Part shown: positions 54,553-64,000 of the stretch, in pieces
Numbering within the stretch: position 1 is the stretch's first letter
How the letters are laid out: every line of letters begins with the position of its first letter
Assembly: GCA_943736015.1 (NCBI GenBank)
Contig: OX031063.1
Location: 19,823,501-19,887,500 of the forward strand
Reading direction: 5' to 3'
DNA: 64,000 nucleotides
DNA from: Tridacna crocea
Taxonomy: Eukaryota > Mollusca > Bivalvia > Cardiida > Cardiidae
Translations under genes and position numbers: made by a program
The notes under the pieces: generated by a model
The model's input: only the letters and a program-made list of their open reading frames with translations
What the model was told of the DNA's origin: nothing
The model's database searches: none

Positions 54553-57041
54553 ATGCTTTATGGAATTGTCCTGGTTCTTCTGTGGTCCACAGAAGTGACC
54601 AGTAACTGTGGCTTTCTGACTTTCCCCACAGACCAACCGGACAACGCTCATATTCAGAACAGCACCCATTTTTCGGAGAAAGTCTACGAAGTATCGCCCG
54701 CTACGTTATACGGTTGTGTTGAGATATGCAAAGTTACCAAAACGTGAGTATCTGTCGTTTAATGTTTTACCCTTAACTGTTTACCATACAACAATAATTG
54801 TTTTAGACTGATCCAAATTGAGAGCACTTGCAACTTGAACTCAACTTGAACACTGAAATTAGTTTAGAGCTAGGTACGTTAGCAATTTCTTCTGCGCTCA
54901 ACTCCTCCTATATTTTCCATTCGAATAAGTTCATATTTACCACAGTGAATCTCTATGATCTTTAGTTGTGCATGTGACTTCTACAATTTGTATATCTGTA
55001 GGCGTTCTAAATTTTAAGCCATTTCACTGACAAGCCCCTTCGGACGTATATGCGCCGCTGTGCGAAGGTCTTGTTCAACAATATTTTCTAGCCCGTCAAG
55101 GACAAATCTCGTCATTTCAGCCACCTTTAATTTGTCGTCTGCAAATGCTTTCAATTTCGACAAATCAAGTTTTATAGTCTGTTAAAGAGTTAATTGTTGA
55201 CATTCCTATCCCTACAGATGCACAGACATAAACTACGACAGACAAACGACGACATGCTTGCTGTACTCTATCGGCAGGTCAGTAACGTTTGAATCCAGCC
55301 CTGGTGACTGGCTCTATGTGAGCGTAGAGCAAACTTCCTTCGTAAGTATACATGGAGAATAAGTGAATAGAATTATTACGAACAAAGTCCGTGACAAAGA
55401 AACGAGCAAATGCATGGCAGGAATACAGAAACCGGGTTGTATTCGAACCGAGAACGCCCGGACGAAGGCCAACACCATAATGGCTGATCTAAAGAGAATT
55501 CTCCCTAATGCAGTTGTTTGGTATTGTATTTAAACCGGGATGAAGGCATACATGAAGGAGTGGTCTCCCGTAACAGAATGAATAGACAAATGAAACAATT
55601 GAAGGGGCCACTTTGTTTCACGAAGAGATATTCGTCACTGTTTAGACTCTGATCATATATTTTACGGTCATGCCATAACTATAAGCCATGTTCTTGCATA
55701 AGAGCTTTAATTTACCTCCGTGATAATTTATATTAAGCAAGTTTTCACTTAAAAAAGTAAACTAAACAATTTTTTATATATCTGGTCTTATAACCGTCCA
55801 AATCATATGTTTTCTACTCTTCGCGAAACAAACTTCAAATTCTAAGCCACTTTTCTTTCGTCTATTGCATATGTATTCGATTCGGACAAGCCTATACTAT
55901 TGTCGTTTTGGTAATGAGTTAAGTAAAAGCATTTTATAGTTGGGAGATATAAATACATACTATCATGGAAATACATACGAGTGAGGCTCTGGAAAAAGGA
56001 GGATTGTACAGTCTGAGCTATGCCTATGTTTTCGCCATTTGTGCTTAAAGGGTTAAATATTGATGACTGAAAAATGAATCATGAACAAACGCCAAGAATA
56101 GAGTACTTTTTATTGATCAGCAAGCTTAGATTACTTGGAAAGTTTAATGTTACACGGGAGTCATAAGCTTAAAGCGAGATATTTAGAATTTTTCAAAGTT
56201 TCAAAAACATTAAACGGCAATAGTTCAATTTTTTTTTTTCTTTCTTTTTTTTTACGTCTATCTAGTCTCTAAAAGAAAGCCTAATTCCATGCTTTTTGGG
56301 GATAATAGTTCAACATGTACCTTCAAGAGTTGTATTAATATTATGAACTTTAAGGCGATACGCAAGATTTGAATATTTCTGTGTATATTTTGTTTAACCC
56401 TTTCCCAAACAATCCCTGGTTTTTACGGGTCAGGAATTGAAGCCTTTTGAAAACATTGTGGGAAAAGGAGAAAATGCTGGTAACCAGCATTTTCTCCTTT
56501 TCCCACAATGTTTTCTACCCTGTTATATCGAAAAATCATCTTTTTAGCAACTGTTGATTTGTCACCTGTAAAATGCTTTCAGTTTGGTCTGGTCCAAAAT
56601 TTGCCGTTTGGGAAAAGGTTGGATTATCTAACAAACTCTTGAAGCAAGAATGACTTCATACAAATAACTATACTGTATATTTTTATAAACCCTTTACCCC
56701 ATAGGCATTTCTATGTTATCTCTAATTGACCCTAAATTAACAGCAAGGATGAAGCCGTTTTTTATGGGTATATCACACATTTTGATAGCATAGAAAACAT
56801 TGTGACAAAAGGTGAAATTGCTCGTTACGAGCAATTTCACCTTTTGCCACAATGTTTTCCAAAGGCTCCTACAAGCAATGCGTAGAAATGAGTATGTGCG
56901 GAGTAAAGGGTTAAATAACAATGTTATTCTGTATATTTCCAGCCAGGGAGTTCAGTCCTGTGTGATCCAAGCCTGTGTAATGGCTTTCAGTACTGCAGAA
57001 CCTTCTCTGATGGCCCGATGTGTTTGAATTTCCCGTCATGA
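54553..57041 (+). CDS. Small secreted PAN/Apple-like protein, three exons
   Basis: Exons are 54553-54743, 55218-55341 and 56943-57041. Donors are AAAC|GTGAGT and TTC|GTAAGT; acceptors are CCCTACAG and ATTTCCAG. Phases are 2 and 0, and the joined frame ends at TGA, giving 137 aa. The N-terminus MLYGIVLVLLWSTEVTS is a signal peptide; A at -3 supports this ATG over an in-frame ATG 57 nt upstream, whose product would not begin with a signal sequence. The body has the PAN/Apple pattern: YGCVEICK, then CTDINYD, then TCLLYS. The last exon adds a Cys-rich tail with CDPSLCNGFQYC. PAN modules bind proteins or carbohydrates outside the cell. The family is inferred from the cysteine spacing, and the exact function is not recognised. 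A MITE-A-type element ends about 28 bp before the exon 3 acceptor. Confidence 0.82.
54774..55194. mobile_element. Decayed MITE-A pieces (PAN gene intron 1)
   Basis: TTAACTGTTTACCATACAAC start near 54776; the right half with GTCGTCTGCAAATGCTTTC and GTTAAAGAGTTAA ends at 55194, 23 bp before exon 2. The middle has been lost or replaced. Confidence 0.6.
55785..55923 (-). mobile_element. MITE-A right part (PAN gene intron 2)
   Basis: TTTTCTACTCTTCGCGAAAC, TCGTCTATTGCATATGTATTC and GTCGTTTTGGTAATGAGTTAA. Confidence 0.65.
56394..56622 (-). mobile_element. MITE-A, full length (PAN gene intron 2)
   Basis: TTAACCCTTTCCCAAACAATC...GCCGTTTGGGAAAAGGTT. 229 bp with a perfect hairpin. Confidence 0.93.
56686..56914 (+). 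mobile_element. MITE-A' copy abutting PAN exon 3
   Basis: AAACCCTTTACCCCATAGGC...GAGTAAAGGGTTAA with GGTGAAATTGCTCG hairpin arms. It ends 28 bp before the exon 3 acceptor. Confidence 0.9.
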
Positions 57042-57239
57042 ACCATAATACAAAACAAACACAAAACAAAGCAATACATTATTTATACTACAGTAAAATA
57101 GTCTATTGGGTACCAAGGTAAATGTATAAGATATCAAAGACATAAGATATACATTAGTTTGAAGTTTCTATAAATAACCCATGCTTTGGCAAAAGGGGCT
57201 TTAATTCACCTCCAAGCATCTTTTACCAAATTGTTCGCC

Positions 57240-57492
57240 ATATGGCATGCAACACTCGAAAAAGGCATTTATACATTTACGCAGTGTCATCTCGGATCAG
57301 CCTGACCATTCCGCATAGGCTGATCCGAGACTTCACTTTCCGATTGTGTTTAATTTTCTGTTTCATGCAAGTCTATTGTAGGACAAGATCTAATTTTGAC
57401 GTGAAGTGTCGTCTCGGATCAGCTTGTGTGGAATGCGCAGGCTAATCCGAGACGACATTTTGTCCAAATGTCCTTCTTCTCGTGTTGCAAAC
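57240..57492. mobile_element. MITE-D, full length
   Basis: TGCAACACTCGAAAAAGGC...CTTCTCGTGTTGCA with two hairpins (GATCAGCCTGACCATTCC and GATCAGCTTGTGTGG). Confidence 0.85.
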
Positions 57493-57544
57493 TATATTTA
57501 TGCATCCATAAAATAAATTTTATGTAACACAGTACTAAATCATT

Positions 57545-57682
57545 AGATAGAATGGTCCTGGGCATGCAGAAAATTGAACTGTAACAAACAGCACCGACTC
57601 ATGTCAGCCAGCGCACCCTGACATGGGTTGATGCTTTTTGCAGGTGCATCAGGCCCCCTTTTGACAGAGCATGGCTTAGATC
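57545..57682. mobile_element. MITE-C, 5' truncated
   Basis: CTCATGTCAGCCAGCGCACC hairpin, GCTTTTTGCAGGTGCATCAG, CCCCCTTTTGACAGAGCATGG. Confidence 0.7.
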
Positions 57683-58064
57683 CCTCTGTGTTTTGCTCTA
57701 CTCCCGTATTCATTTTAAACAATCATTTTTAAAGAGAACTTGCAGTGAACGACTGTGATATGTATTCGAGAGAAATATGGAAAATCGACCCCCCCCCCCC
57801 CTCCAAAATGAAATGAAGACAAATGGCACGATAATAAACCCCATTGTAATTAATGATGTGTATGGCATTTTTAGTAAGCGGAAATGTCTGATAGATTATT
57901 ATTTCACTGGAGTGTCTCTCCAAATATCGACAGAACAAGATCAGACTTCACTGAAAAGATCAAGTGAAGAACACATTGACATTGACATGTTGAGATGTGG
58001 ATCAGTGATCAAGTTCGATAATCAATTTCATTATGATGTATTGGCTCCTCATTGGTAATCTCCC

Positions 58065-58293
58065 TTAACACTTTCCCAAACAATCCCTGGTTTTTACGGG
58101 TCTGGAAAAGTAGCCTTTTGAAAACATTGTGGGAAAAGGAGAAAATGCTGGTAACCAGCATTTTCTCCTTTTCCCACAATGTTTTCTACCCTATCATAGA
58201 CAGAAATCATCTTTTCAGCAAGAGTTGAATTGTCGTCTGCAAATGCTTTCAATTTGGTCTAGTCCAAAAGTTTGTCGTTTGGGAAAGGGTTAA
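58065..58293 (-). mobile_element. MITE-A, full length
   Basis: TTAACACTTTCCCAAACAATC...GTCGTTTGGGAAAGGGTTAA, perfect hairpin. 229 bp. Confidence 0.93.
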
Positions 58294-58669
58294 CAAGATT
58301 TAGACTTCTCAACTATTTTCTCTCATTTAAAATCAAAGTTTTATTTACACTTTCTGCCTTTTGAATTCTGTGTTTGCCCTAATTTATTGCTTTGTATTAA
58401 AATGTTCTATTATATATTTATCTCTTTTCTTAGTACTATTATATTAGCATCATTTTTGAGTGTTTTTGTTTTCCCATTGACAATCCCTCGTGTTAACCTC
58501 TACAGAAAGAACCATATACCAAATTCACTACCGTAATTCCTGAGGCAGGAAGGTTTTCGAATTTGCAGGAAATTTCTATTGATATGATTTAAGGTATTGT
58601 TAAAGTGTGCCAAAGGGACTGAGGGGTTTTACCTTAACCGTAGAGCACTTTATTTTCATCCCCTAAACT

Positions 58670-58760
58670 TTGACAGTTTTGGAAAACGTTGTTGAAAAAG
58701 AAGCAATTTGCTTGTTACAAGCAACTGCTCCTTTTCCAACAATGTTTTTCATACTGTTAG
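58670..58760. mobile_element. MITE-A'-like hairpin, diverged
   Basis: GGAAAACGTTGTTGAAAAAG and CTCCTTTTCCAACAATGTTT, with AGCAATTTGCTTG inside. Confidence 0.6.
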
Positions 58761-59102
58761 AAAAATAAGCAATAATTTTCTACCCTTAGAGAGTAACTGA
58801 CCCTAAGTTGCGCTTCCTTGTCATGTTATTTGTGGGTCCTAAAATTGCCAGTACAGTTATTGGTTAACTGATACACAAGATTTCTGATATATATACTTCT
58901 GTTTGCCTATCCTCAACAGTTGTTTATATATTTTCATGTTTTCTCTTGTTTATTAGCTTGTTATTTTCGCCGGTATTCCTTAGAAGAAAACCGCAGATGA
59001 TCTTTTTACATGCACTCACTAGCATTCCTGTTAGGCTGGAGCGTCCATGGACAAGGCACTAAACTATAGCGCTCCAGCTTAACTAATGTGCTCCTTAGGG
59101 AA

Positions 59103-59189
59103 GACTGGTTGAATAGTGTTTTATGCCACTTTCAACATTATCTAAGGCATGTTAAGGAGAGAGCTGAAATAATCATGTATGACCTGGGT
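59103..59189 (-). mobile_element. SINE-1 3' fragment
   Basis: GACTGGTTGAATAGTGTTTTA, CCACTTTCAACATTATCTAA and GACCTGGG at the MITE-A junction. Confidence 0.6.
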
Positions 59190-59442
59190 TTAACCCTTTA
59201 CCAAACAACGAACTTTTAGACTGGACCAAATTAAAAGCACTTTTGCAGACGACAAAAAGCATTTTTGCAGACGACAAATTAAACGTAACTAAAAAATTGA
59301 AATGTGTTTCCAGCAGACTAGAAAACATTGTGGGAAAAGGAGAAAATGCTGGTTACCAGCATTTTCTCCTTTTCCAATAATATTTTCACAAGGGTTCTAT
59401 CTCAGGGTCGTAAAAAATATGGATTGTTTGGTAAAGAGTTTA
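59190..59442 (+). mobile_element. MITE-A with internal duplication
   Basis: TTAACCCTTTACCAAACAAC...GTTTGGTAAAGAGTT. The block AAAGCACTTTTGCAGACGAC is repeated once (AAAAGCATTTTTGCAGACGAC), giving about 253 bp. Confidence 0.9.
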
Positions 59443-59482
59443 TCAAGTGGCACTCTGTATTGTCTTGCCAAAGGACACTCTA

Positions 59483-59504
59483 CACACACACACACACACA
59501 CACA
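59483..59504. repeat. CA dinucleotide repeat
   Basis: (CA)n of about 11 units. Confidence 0.85.
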
Positions 59505-59599
59505 AATGCTTCTAGTGAGGTTCGAACTGGGGCCCTCTAAGTTACGAGCCATACTTAGCTACTTAGGACCCCACAGTCTGCGAAAAACATGAATGAGTG

Positions 59600-60122
59600 A
59601 GTTTCACTATACTGTAAAGACGTTTCTCGTGATCTGATTGGTTAACATACATATCATGTACCCTGGCGAAAACCACGTAAAGCCAGTGTACCTTTTGAGT
59701 GCCCCGTAAACATCACCACACTTGCAACACAACATCCAACATCCAACACAACATCCAAAATGCTGACGTCGATTGATCCCCCAGACTGCACGTTTATGCA
59801 TCAAACTGCACGTTTTAGTGACGCCAGTTTCCAGTGACGTTAGTTTTCATTGAATTGGAGCACCCGGGAGGGAATTTCTATTTCGTCAGCATACTCGATT
59901 CGTGAGATTATAAGACAGGAACATCTCGCTTAACGCGCTTCGAAAGGGTAAAACATATAATAATAGTATAATGAATTCGCTGTACGGTCAGGTGGAGGGG
60001 ACTCGGAAACTTGTTCACGGCTGTGTTGAACAATGTCGCCACCTCGCCTTCGGCTAGGGGCGACATGATTCACCACAGCCGTGAACAAGTTTCTAGGTCC
60101 CCTGCCACATGACAGTATAACA
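59600..60122. mobile_element. Element G, copy 2
   Basis: TCTCGTGATCTGATTGGTTA start, CATCCAAAATGCTGACGTCG block, then a terminal hairpin of about 143 nt (59974-60116) with CGCCTTCGGCTAG at the loop. Confidence 0.85.
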
Positions 60123-60632
60123 AATATTATTATACTGCAAAGAAATTTCTCGTGATCTGATTGGTTAACATGCCGGGAACATAATATCATGTTCCCTGGC
60201 AAAAAACCATGTAAAACAAGTTTCCCTTTTGAGTGCCCCGTAAACATCACTACACGTGCAACACAACATCCAAAATGGCGGCGTCGATCGATCACCAGAC
60301 TGCACATTTATGCACCAAACTGCACGTTTTAGTGACGTCAGTGTCCAGTGACATTAGTTTTCATTGAATTTGGGCAATCAGAAGGGAATTTCTATTTCGT
60401 CAGCATACTCGATTTGTGAAATTATAAACAGGAAAATTTCGCTTAACGCGCTTTGAAAGGGTAAAACTTTGCAGTATAATAAATTCGTTGTACGGTCAGG
60501 TGGCAGGGGACTTGGAAACTTGTTCCCGGTTGTGGTGAATCATGTCGCCACCTCGCCTTCGGCTCGGGGCGACATGATTAACCACAGCCGTGAACAAGTT
60601 TTCAAGTCCCCTGCCACCTGACCGTACAACTA
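60123..60632. mobile_element. Element G, copy 3, in tandem with copy 2
   Basis: Same layout: TCTCGTGATCTGATTGGTTA, CATCCAAAATGGCGGCGTCG, CGTCAGCATACTCGATTTGT, and a 144-nt terminal hairpin (60487-60630), nearly perfect, with arms GTTGTACGGTCAGGTGGCAG. Confidence 0.88.
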
Positions 60633-60908
60633 ATAAAGTCTTATAACAATGCTGAAAGCGGCGTAGACAGACGTATCGTGTAAGCAAATACACAATTAAT
60701 AAATAAAGCCTAAGAAATAGACTTCCAAAGATGATTGTGTAACAAGAGCCCCAAAATCCAGGGCAAAATTACAGTATTACGAAATGACAAAGTCATTAGT
60801 TCCAATATCTAGATACCCTTCTCGTTGTGAGGAAAGGACGAACTTTGACAAGAACGCTGCGAAAACCTGTTCAAATAATTGAGATATTTCGAATTCAAGG
60901 CTTTTCTG

Positions 60909-61104
60909 CGTCTATATTCACAAACCGTTTTTTAGAATAATCTTTGTATTATTCTCCAGAATTTTCTAAATTTGAAAGAAACACGACTTCTGATTGGTTA
61001 AACCGTATGGTTTAGCCAATTGGAAGTTATGTTACTTTTAGATTAAAAAAATTTTAGCTCTTTAGACTAAGAACGTTTTCAAAACTGGTAGTTGAATGCT
61101 GGCC
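60909..61104. mobile_element. MITE-E copy
   Basis: TCTATATTCACAAACCG...GGTAGTTGAATGCTGGCC, inner inverted GATTGGTTAAACCGTA repeat. Confidence 0.75.
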
Positions 61105-61867
61105 CAAATGGTTTTAAAATATACAAATATGCTGGATAACAGTTGATCTATTGTCTTCAAATTCTTTCAATATGAATATACAATGTATCTGAAGTATTGC
61201 AGTTAGTTACTGGGTTAATTCTCTGTATCGACGACGACTTTAGATGTTCTTTTGGGCAGTGCCTACAAAAGATCAGACTTCACAACACTCTCAAACAGAT
61301 CTAAACAGATTTTAATCTACATTTCTGATATTGCACAAGAAACGCCGAGTTGCCATTACAAATTAGAGTTCTTGTCTACCGACTTCAAAAAAATCCCTAC
61401 AGCGGGATTTCTAGAGCCAATAAGAAGATTTATCATGACCTAGGGAACCACTGCAACGAAACCTATTTTCGTGAAGAAAATATTTAAAACACGCTCTCGC
61501 AAAAAGCGGCTTAATGTATTTCCGTGATTTCTTGCAGAATGAAAGTGTCCAGTTTATTTATATAGAAGCTACGAGCCGAATGTTAGTGTTAGTTAACACA
61601 TGGAAAATTAAAGAAAAGAACTATTTAATTAGTCTGCGAGAGAATATTCTTCTTGTAAATGGTTTGCCGGAAGCATTGTATTGATCTGTTACTAGGTAGA
61701 TCTGGTGACCAATGAAAATCACTTTAAGTTGTCGATGACCCTGTTTGGTAGGAGCTTTAAGCCGCTTTCAACGGTATTTAAGTCAATCCAATGGCGACTG
61801 CACAGTTTTACATGTCTTTTATTAATTTCACGCGAATGATCAAAATAGATTTGTGATGTAAATAATA

Positions 61868-62044
61868 TGAAATAAGCTCTGCGAAAAGGGGATTTTATGC
61901 ATCTGCAAAAAGTTTCGACCCATATCAGCTTGTGCAGTCCCCGCAGGCTGACCTGGACGAAACTTTTTGCTAATCGCAAATTTTTCTACTTGTCCAAGGA
62001 CCATTCTACCCCATAGTTTGTGCCGGTTGTTACACAAAATAGAT
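61868..62044. mobile_element. MITE-C, 3' truncated
   Basis: TAAGCTCTGCGAAAAGGGG, ATGCATCTGCAAAAAG, hairpin TCAGCTTGTGCAGTCCCC, spacer CTTGTCCAAGGACCATTCTA. Confidence 0.75.
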
Positions 62045-62278
62045 TTAATGGATGAGCGATAGTGGCATGACTAATTTTGAATGTGCATCCTCTTCCTGCA
62101 AATTAACATTCATGATGGCTCCTGTTGAACCCTCTGTATCAGACATATCCGATGAAAATGAGAGTGCTCTTGCTTTCTTTGGATCGTTAGGATCAAATGG
62201 TGACGAGAGTTCTCGTTTACTACCTTCAGACGTTGTGGGCGTTTCAGTAGTTTTAGTAGTCCTCTTGGATTTACTCAT
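62045..62278 (-). pseudogene. Possible N-terminal fragment of a retroelement or unknown ORF
   Basis: An open frame of 77 codons starts MSKSKRTTKTTETPTT and continues with a Ser/Pro/Asp-rich, low-complexity basic-acidic stretch (FDPNDPKKAR). It stops at the edge of a truncated MITE-C copy. Just upstream, on the same strand, is a TATA-like GATATAAAAG. The composition looks like the N-terminus of a non-LTR retrotransposon first ORF cut off by rearrangement, but no diagnostic domain is visible. It could also be an unrecognised host exon or chance. Confidence 0.3.
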
Positions 62279-62778
62279 GTCACTTTAGCTTTTTTGGTTG
62301 GTATACTTTTATATCTTTCGACCTGGGCAGTTTGCCTTGATGTGATTTGGAAAAACAAAGTATGAGGTCCAACTATTACCTACTCAAGTCTAGGATGCAC
62401 GTCAAATCCACGTCGTGTGATATATGTACTCACTTCAGATTCAACCAATACTCCAGCGTCTTGTTACAAAGTGCAAATCTAAGAAAAACCACGCCTCGAA
62501 ATGAATGTAGTTTTTACACCGCCATGACACCGGAAACACTAATATTTACTTCATTCTGATGATTTACTTTGTATTATTATTATTGTATAATGCTCTCCAT
62601 TTTGGCGGAAAACATTAACATGATAATGACCCTTACTATCAGAAGCGCCAGCATTGAAGCTAAACTTTTGGTTAATGAAAAGACAATTTCAATCCTTGAG
62701 CCGAAACTTACACAGAAAAGGCAGATGACGATTTTAATGTGAATTGAAAATTAAAATATGATCTGTTAAGCGTATAAG

Positions 62779-62885
62779 ACATTGTGGGAAAAGGAGAAAA
62801 TGCTGGTTACCAGCATTTTCTCCTTTTCCCACAATGTTTTCAAAGGCTTTCTTTTTCAGGGTATTTAAAAGTGGTAAAGAGTTAA
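62779..62885 (+). mobile_element. MITE-A right half plus complete hairpin
   Basis: Perfect hairpin and GTGGTAAAGAGTTAA end; the left terminal part is missing. Confidence 0.85.
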
Positions 62886-63124
62886 ACTTTTACGTCACAA
62901 TTCCGGGTTTTATGTTTCTCCGTACAATATTGTTTTTTTGTGCGTGCCTGTATTTTTTTGTACAGGATTAAATTTCAAAAAAAGGATATTTTTTATGACT
63001 TCGTAAAAAATTATATAAACTTTAACCAGAGGAAGGCTAACTGAAACTTCTGGAGTTTTTGCAGGAACTGTAAATCAAGTTCAGCTCGTACATGACGTAT
63101 ATTCTGATGGCTGGTCTACAATGT

Positions 63125-63352
63125 TTAACTCATTACCAAACGACAATATTTTAGGCTTGTCCAAATCGAAAGCATTTGCAGACGACAAAATAAAAAAGAC
63201 TGAAAATTTGAATCTGTTTAGTGAAGAGTAGATAGCATTGTGGGAAAAGGAGAAAATGCTGGTTACCAGCATTTTCTCCTTTTCCCACAATGTTATCGAA
63301 AGGCTTCTTTCCCAAGGTCGTCAAAAGTAAGGACTGTGTGGTAATGGGTTAA
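63125..63352 (+). mobile_element. MITE-A, full length
   Basis: TTTAACTCATTACCAAACGAC...GTGTGGTAATGGGTTAA. 228 bp, hairpin perfect. Confidence 0.92.
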
Positions 63353-63454
63353 CTATAGTAAAGAATGTCAGGATCTTTAAAAAAGACAGTATTGAAAAAG
63401 CAAAATAGCACGTTTCATTTGGTCAAAGTGTTTGAAAAACTTTATATCTCTTTT

Positions 63455-63640
63455 CTTAGCAGTCCCTAGTTTTAACGTTCCTGAAGAAGAGGAACTGAAA
63501 ACATGGTGGGAAAAGAAGGAAATGCTGGTAACCAGCATTTTCTTCTTTTCCAACGATGTTTTTAAGCCCTATCAACGACAAAAGTCATATTTTGAGCTGA
63601 ATTTAATTTGTCCTACGCATATGCCCTCTGCTTGGTTGAG
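63455..63640 (-). mobile_element. MITE-A, partially compensated hairpin, ends lost
   Basis: AGTCCCTAGTTTTAACG, hairpin with GAAGGAAATGCTGG and CAGCATTTTCTTCTTTTCC, then TTTGTCCTACGCATATGCC. Confidence 0.75.
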
Positions 63641-64000
63641 TTCATTTTTTTTTCTTAAAGATTAAAAAAAAAAAGTTTCCTGGAAACTACGCTTACTCAT
63701 TTCATTTTCAGTAAACAATGTGGGCGAGCGCTGAAAATTTACTCCCTTTTCTAGCCACTATTTTATTATTATAATCTGTAACATGATATATTGTAGAATT
63801 CTCATATTTCTTATCCATTCCTAGTTTCTGACTTCCGTTTGAAGAAAAGAAACGAAACGGTTATCAAAGTTCAAAGCGCCGAAAGGTCCGATTTATTTTT
63901 GAGTTTGAAAAGGCACAGTCCGTTTCCCTAACACAATAATTTTTACTGATTACTCCTTACTGCGGTCTGAGTAATTATCTGTCAATTTTTTCGGTAAATA

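Overview
The window looks like a eukaryotic, AT-rich, gene-poor genome dominated by short non-autonomous transposons. The gene content (a Gsx-class ParaHox homeobox gene, two secreted C1q-domain proteins and a small secreted PAN/Apple-type protein) together with tRNA-derived SINEs ending in AATCAATC tails points to a mollusc, most likely a bivalve. Genus and species cannot be settled from the sequence alone. No rRNA gene, functional tRNA gene, CRISPR array or complete autonomous transposon was seen.

Four spliced protein-coding genes can be assembled with consistent intron phases. (1) C1q gene A, minus strand, 12527-15893, two exons, 293 aa: signal peptide, coiled coil and a C1q domain held in one exon. 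(2) Gsx, minus strand, 22529-30763, two exons with a 7.3-kb intron, 308 aa: N-terminal Gsx motif and a complete homeodomain. (3) C1q gene B, minus strand, 47953-50603, four coding exons plus a predicted 5' non-coding exon near 51540-51580 under a TATA box, 192 aa. None of its exons stands out as a long open frame; they were found by reading splice sites and C1q motifs. (4) A PAN/Apple-like secreted protein, plus strand, 54553-57041, three exons, 137 aa. A possible ORF fragment of a retroelement lies at 62045-62278 (minus).

Nearly everything else is repeat mosaic. The most abundant family (called MITE-A here) has about 40 complete or partial copies, TTAA|CCCTTT...AAAGGG|TTAA ends and a near-perfect central hairpin of about 66 bp. 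Other families are MITE-B (a GATCAGACTGCAC hairpin, also with TTAA ends), MITE-C and MITE-D (sharing a CTGCGCAGTCCGCGCAG core), MITE-E (Harbinger-like, CAG target duplications), MITE-F (hAT-like ends, 6-bp target duplications), element G (about 500 bp with a 144-nt hairpin), two SINE families, and a 1,056-bp foldback element at 37873-38928 built from inverted arrays of a roughly 76-bp satellite and flanked by perfect 8-bp target duplications. Several nested insertions give exact empty-site reconstructions.

Layout: 1-12.5 kb repeats; 12.5-16 kb C1q gene A with repeats in its intron; 16-22.5 kb repeats; 22.5-30.8 kb Gsx; 31-34.9 kb repeats; 35-37.8 kb repeat-poor and a candidate for Gsx regulatory sequence; 37.9-47.9 kb foldback element and repeats; 47.9-51.6 kb C1q gene B; 54.5-57 kb PAN gene; 57-64 kb repeats. 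The two C1q genes and the PAN gene are probably secreted recognition proteins; Gsx is developmental. Nothing suggests that the four genes act in one pathway.
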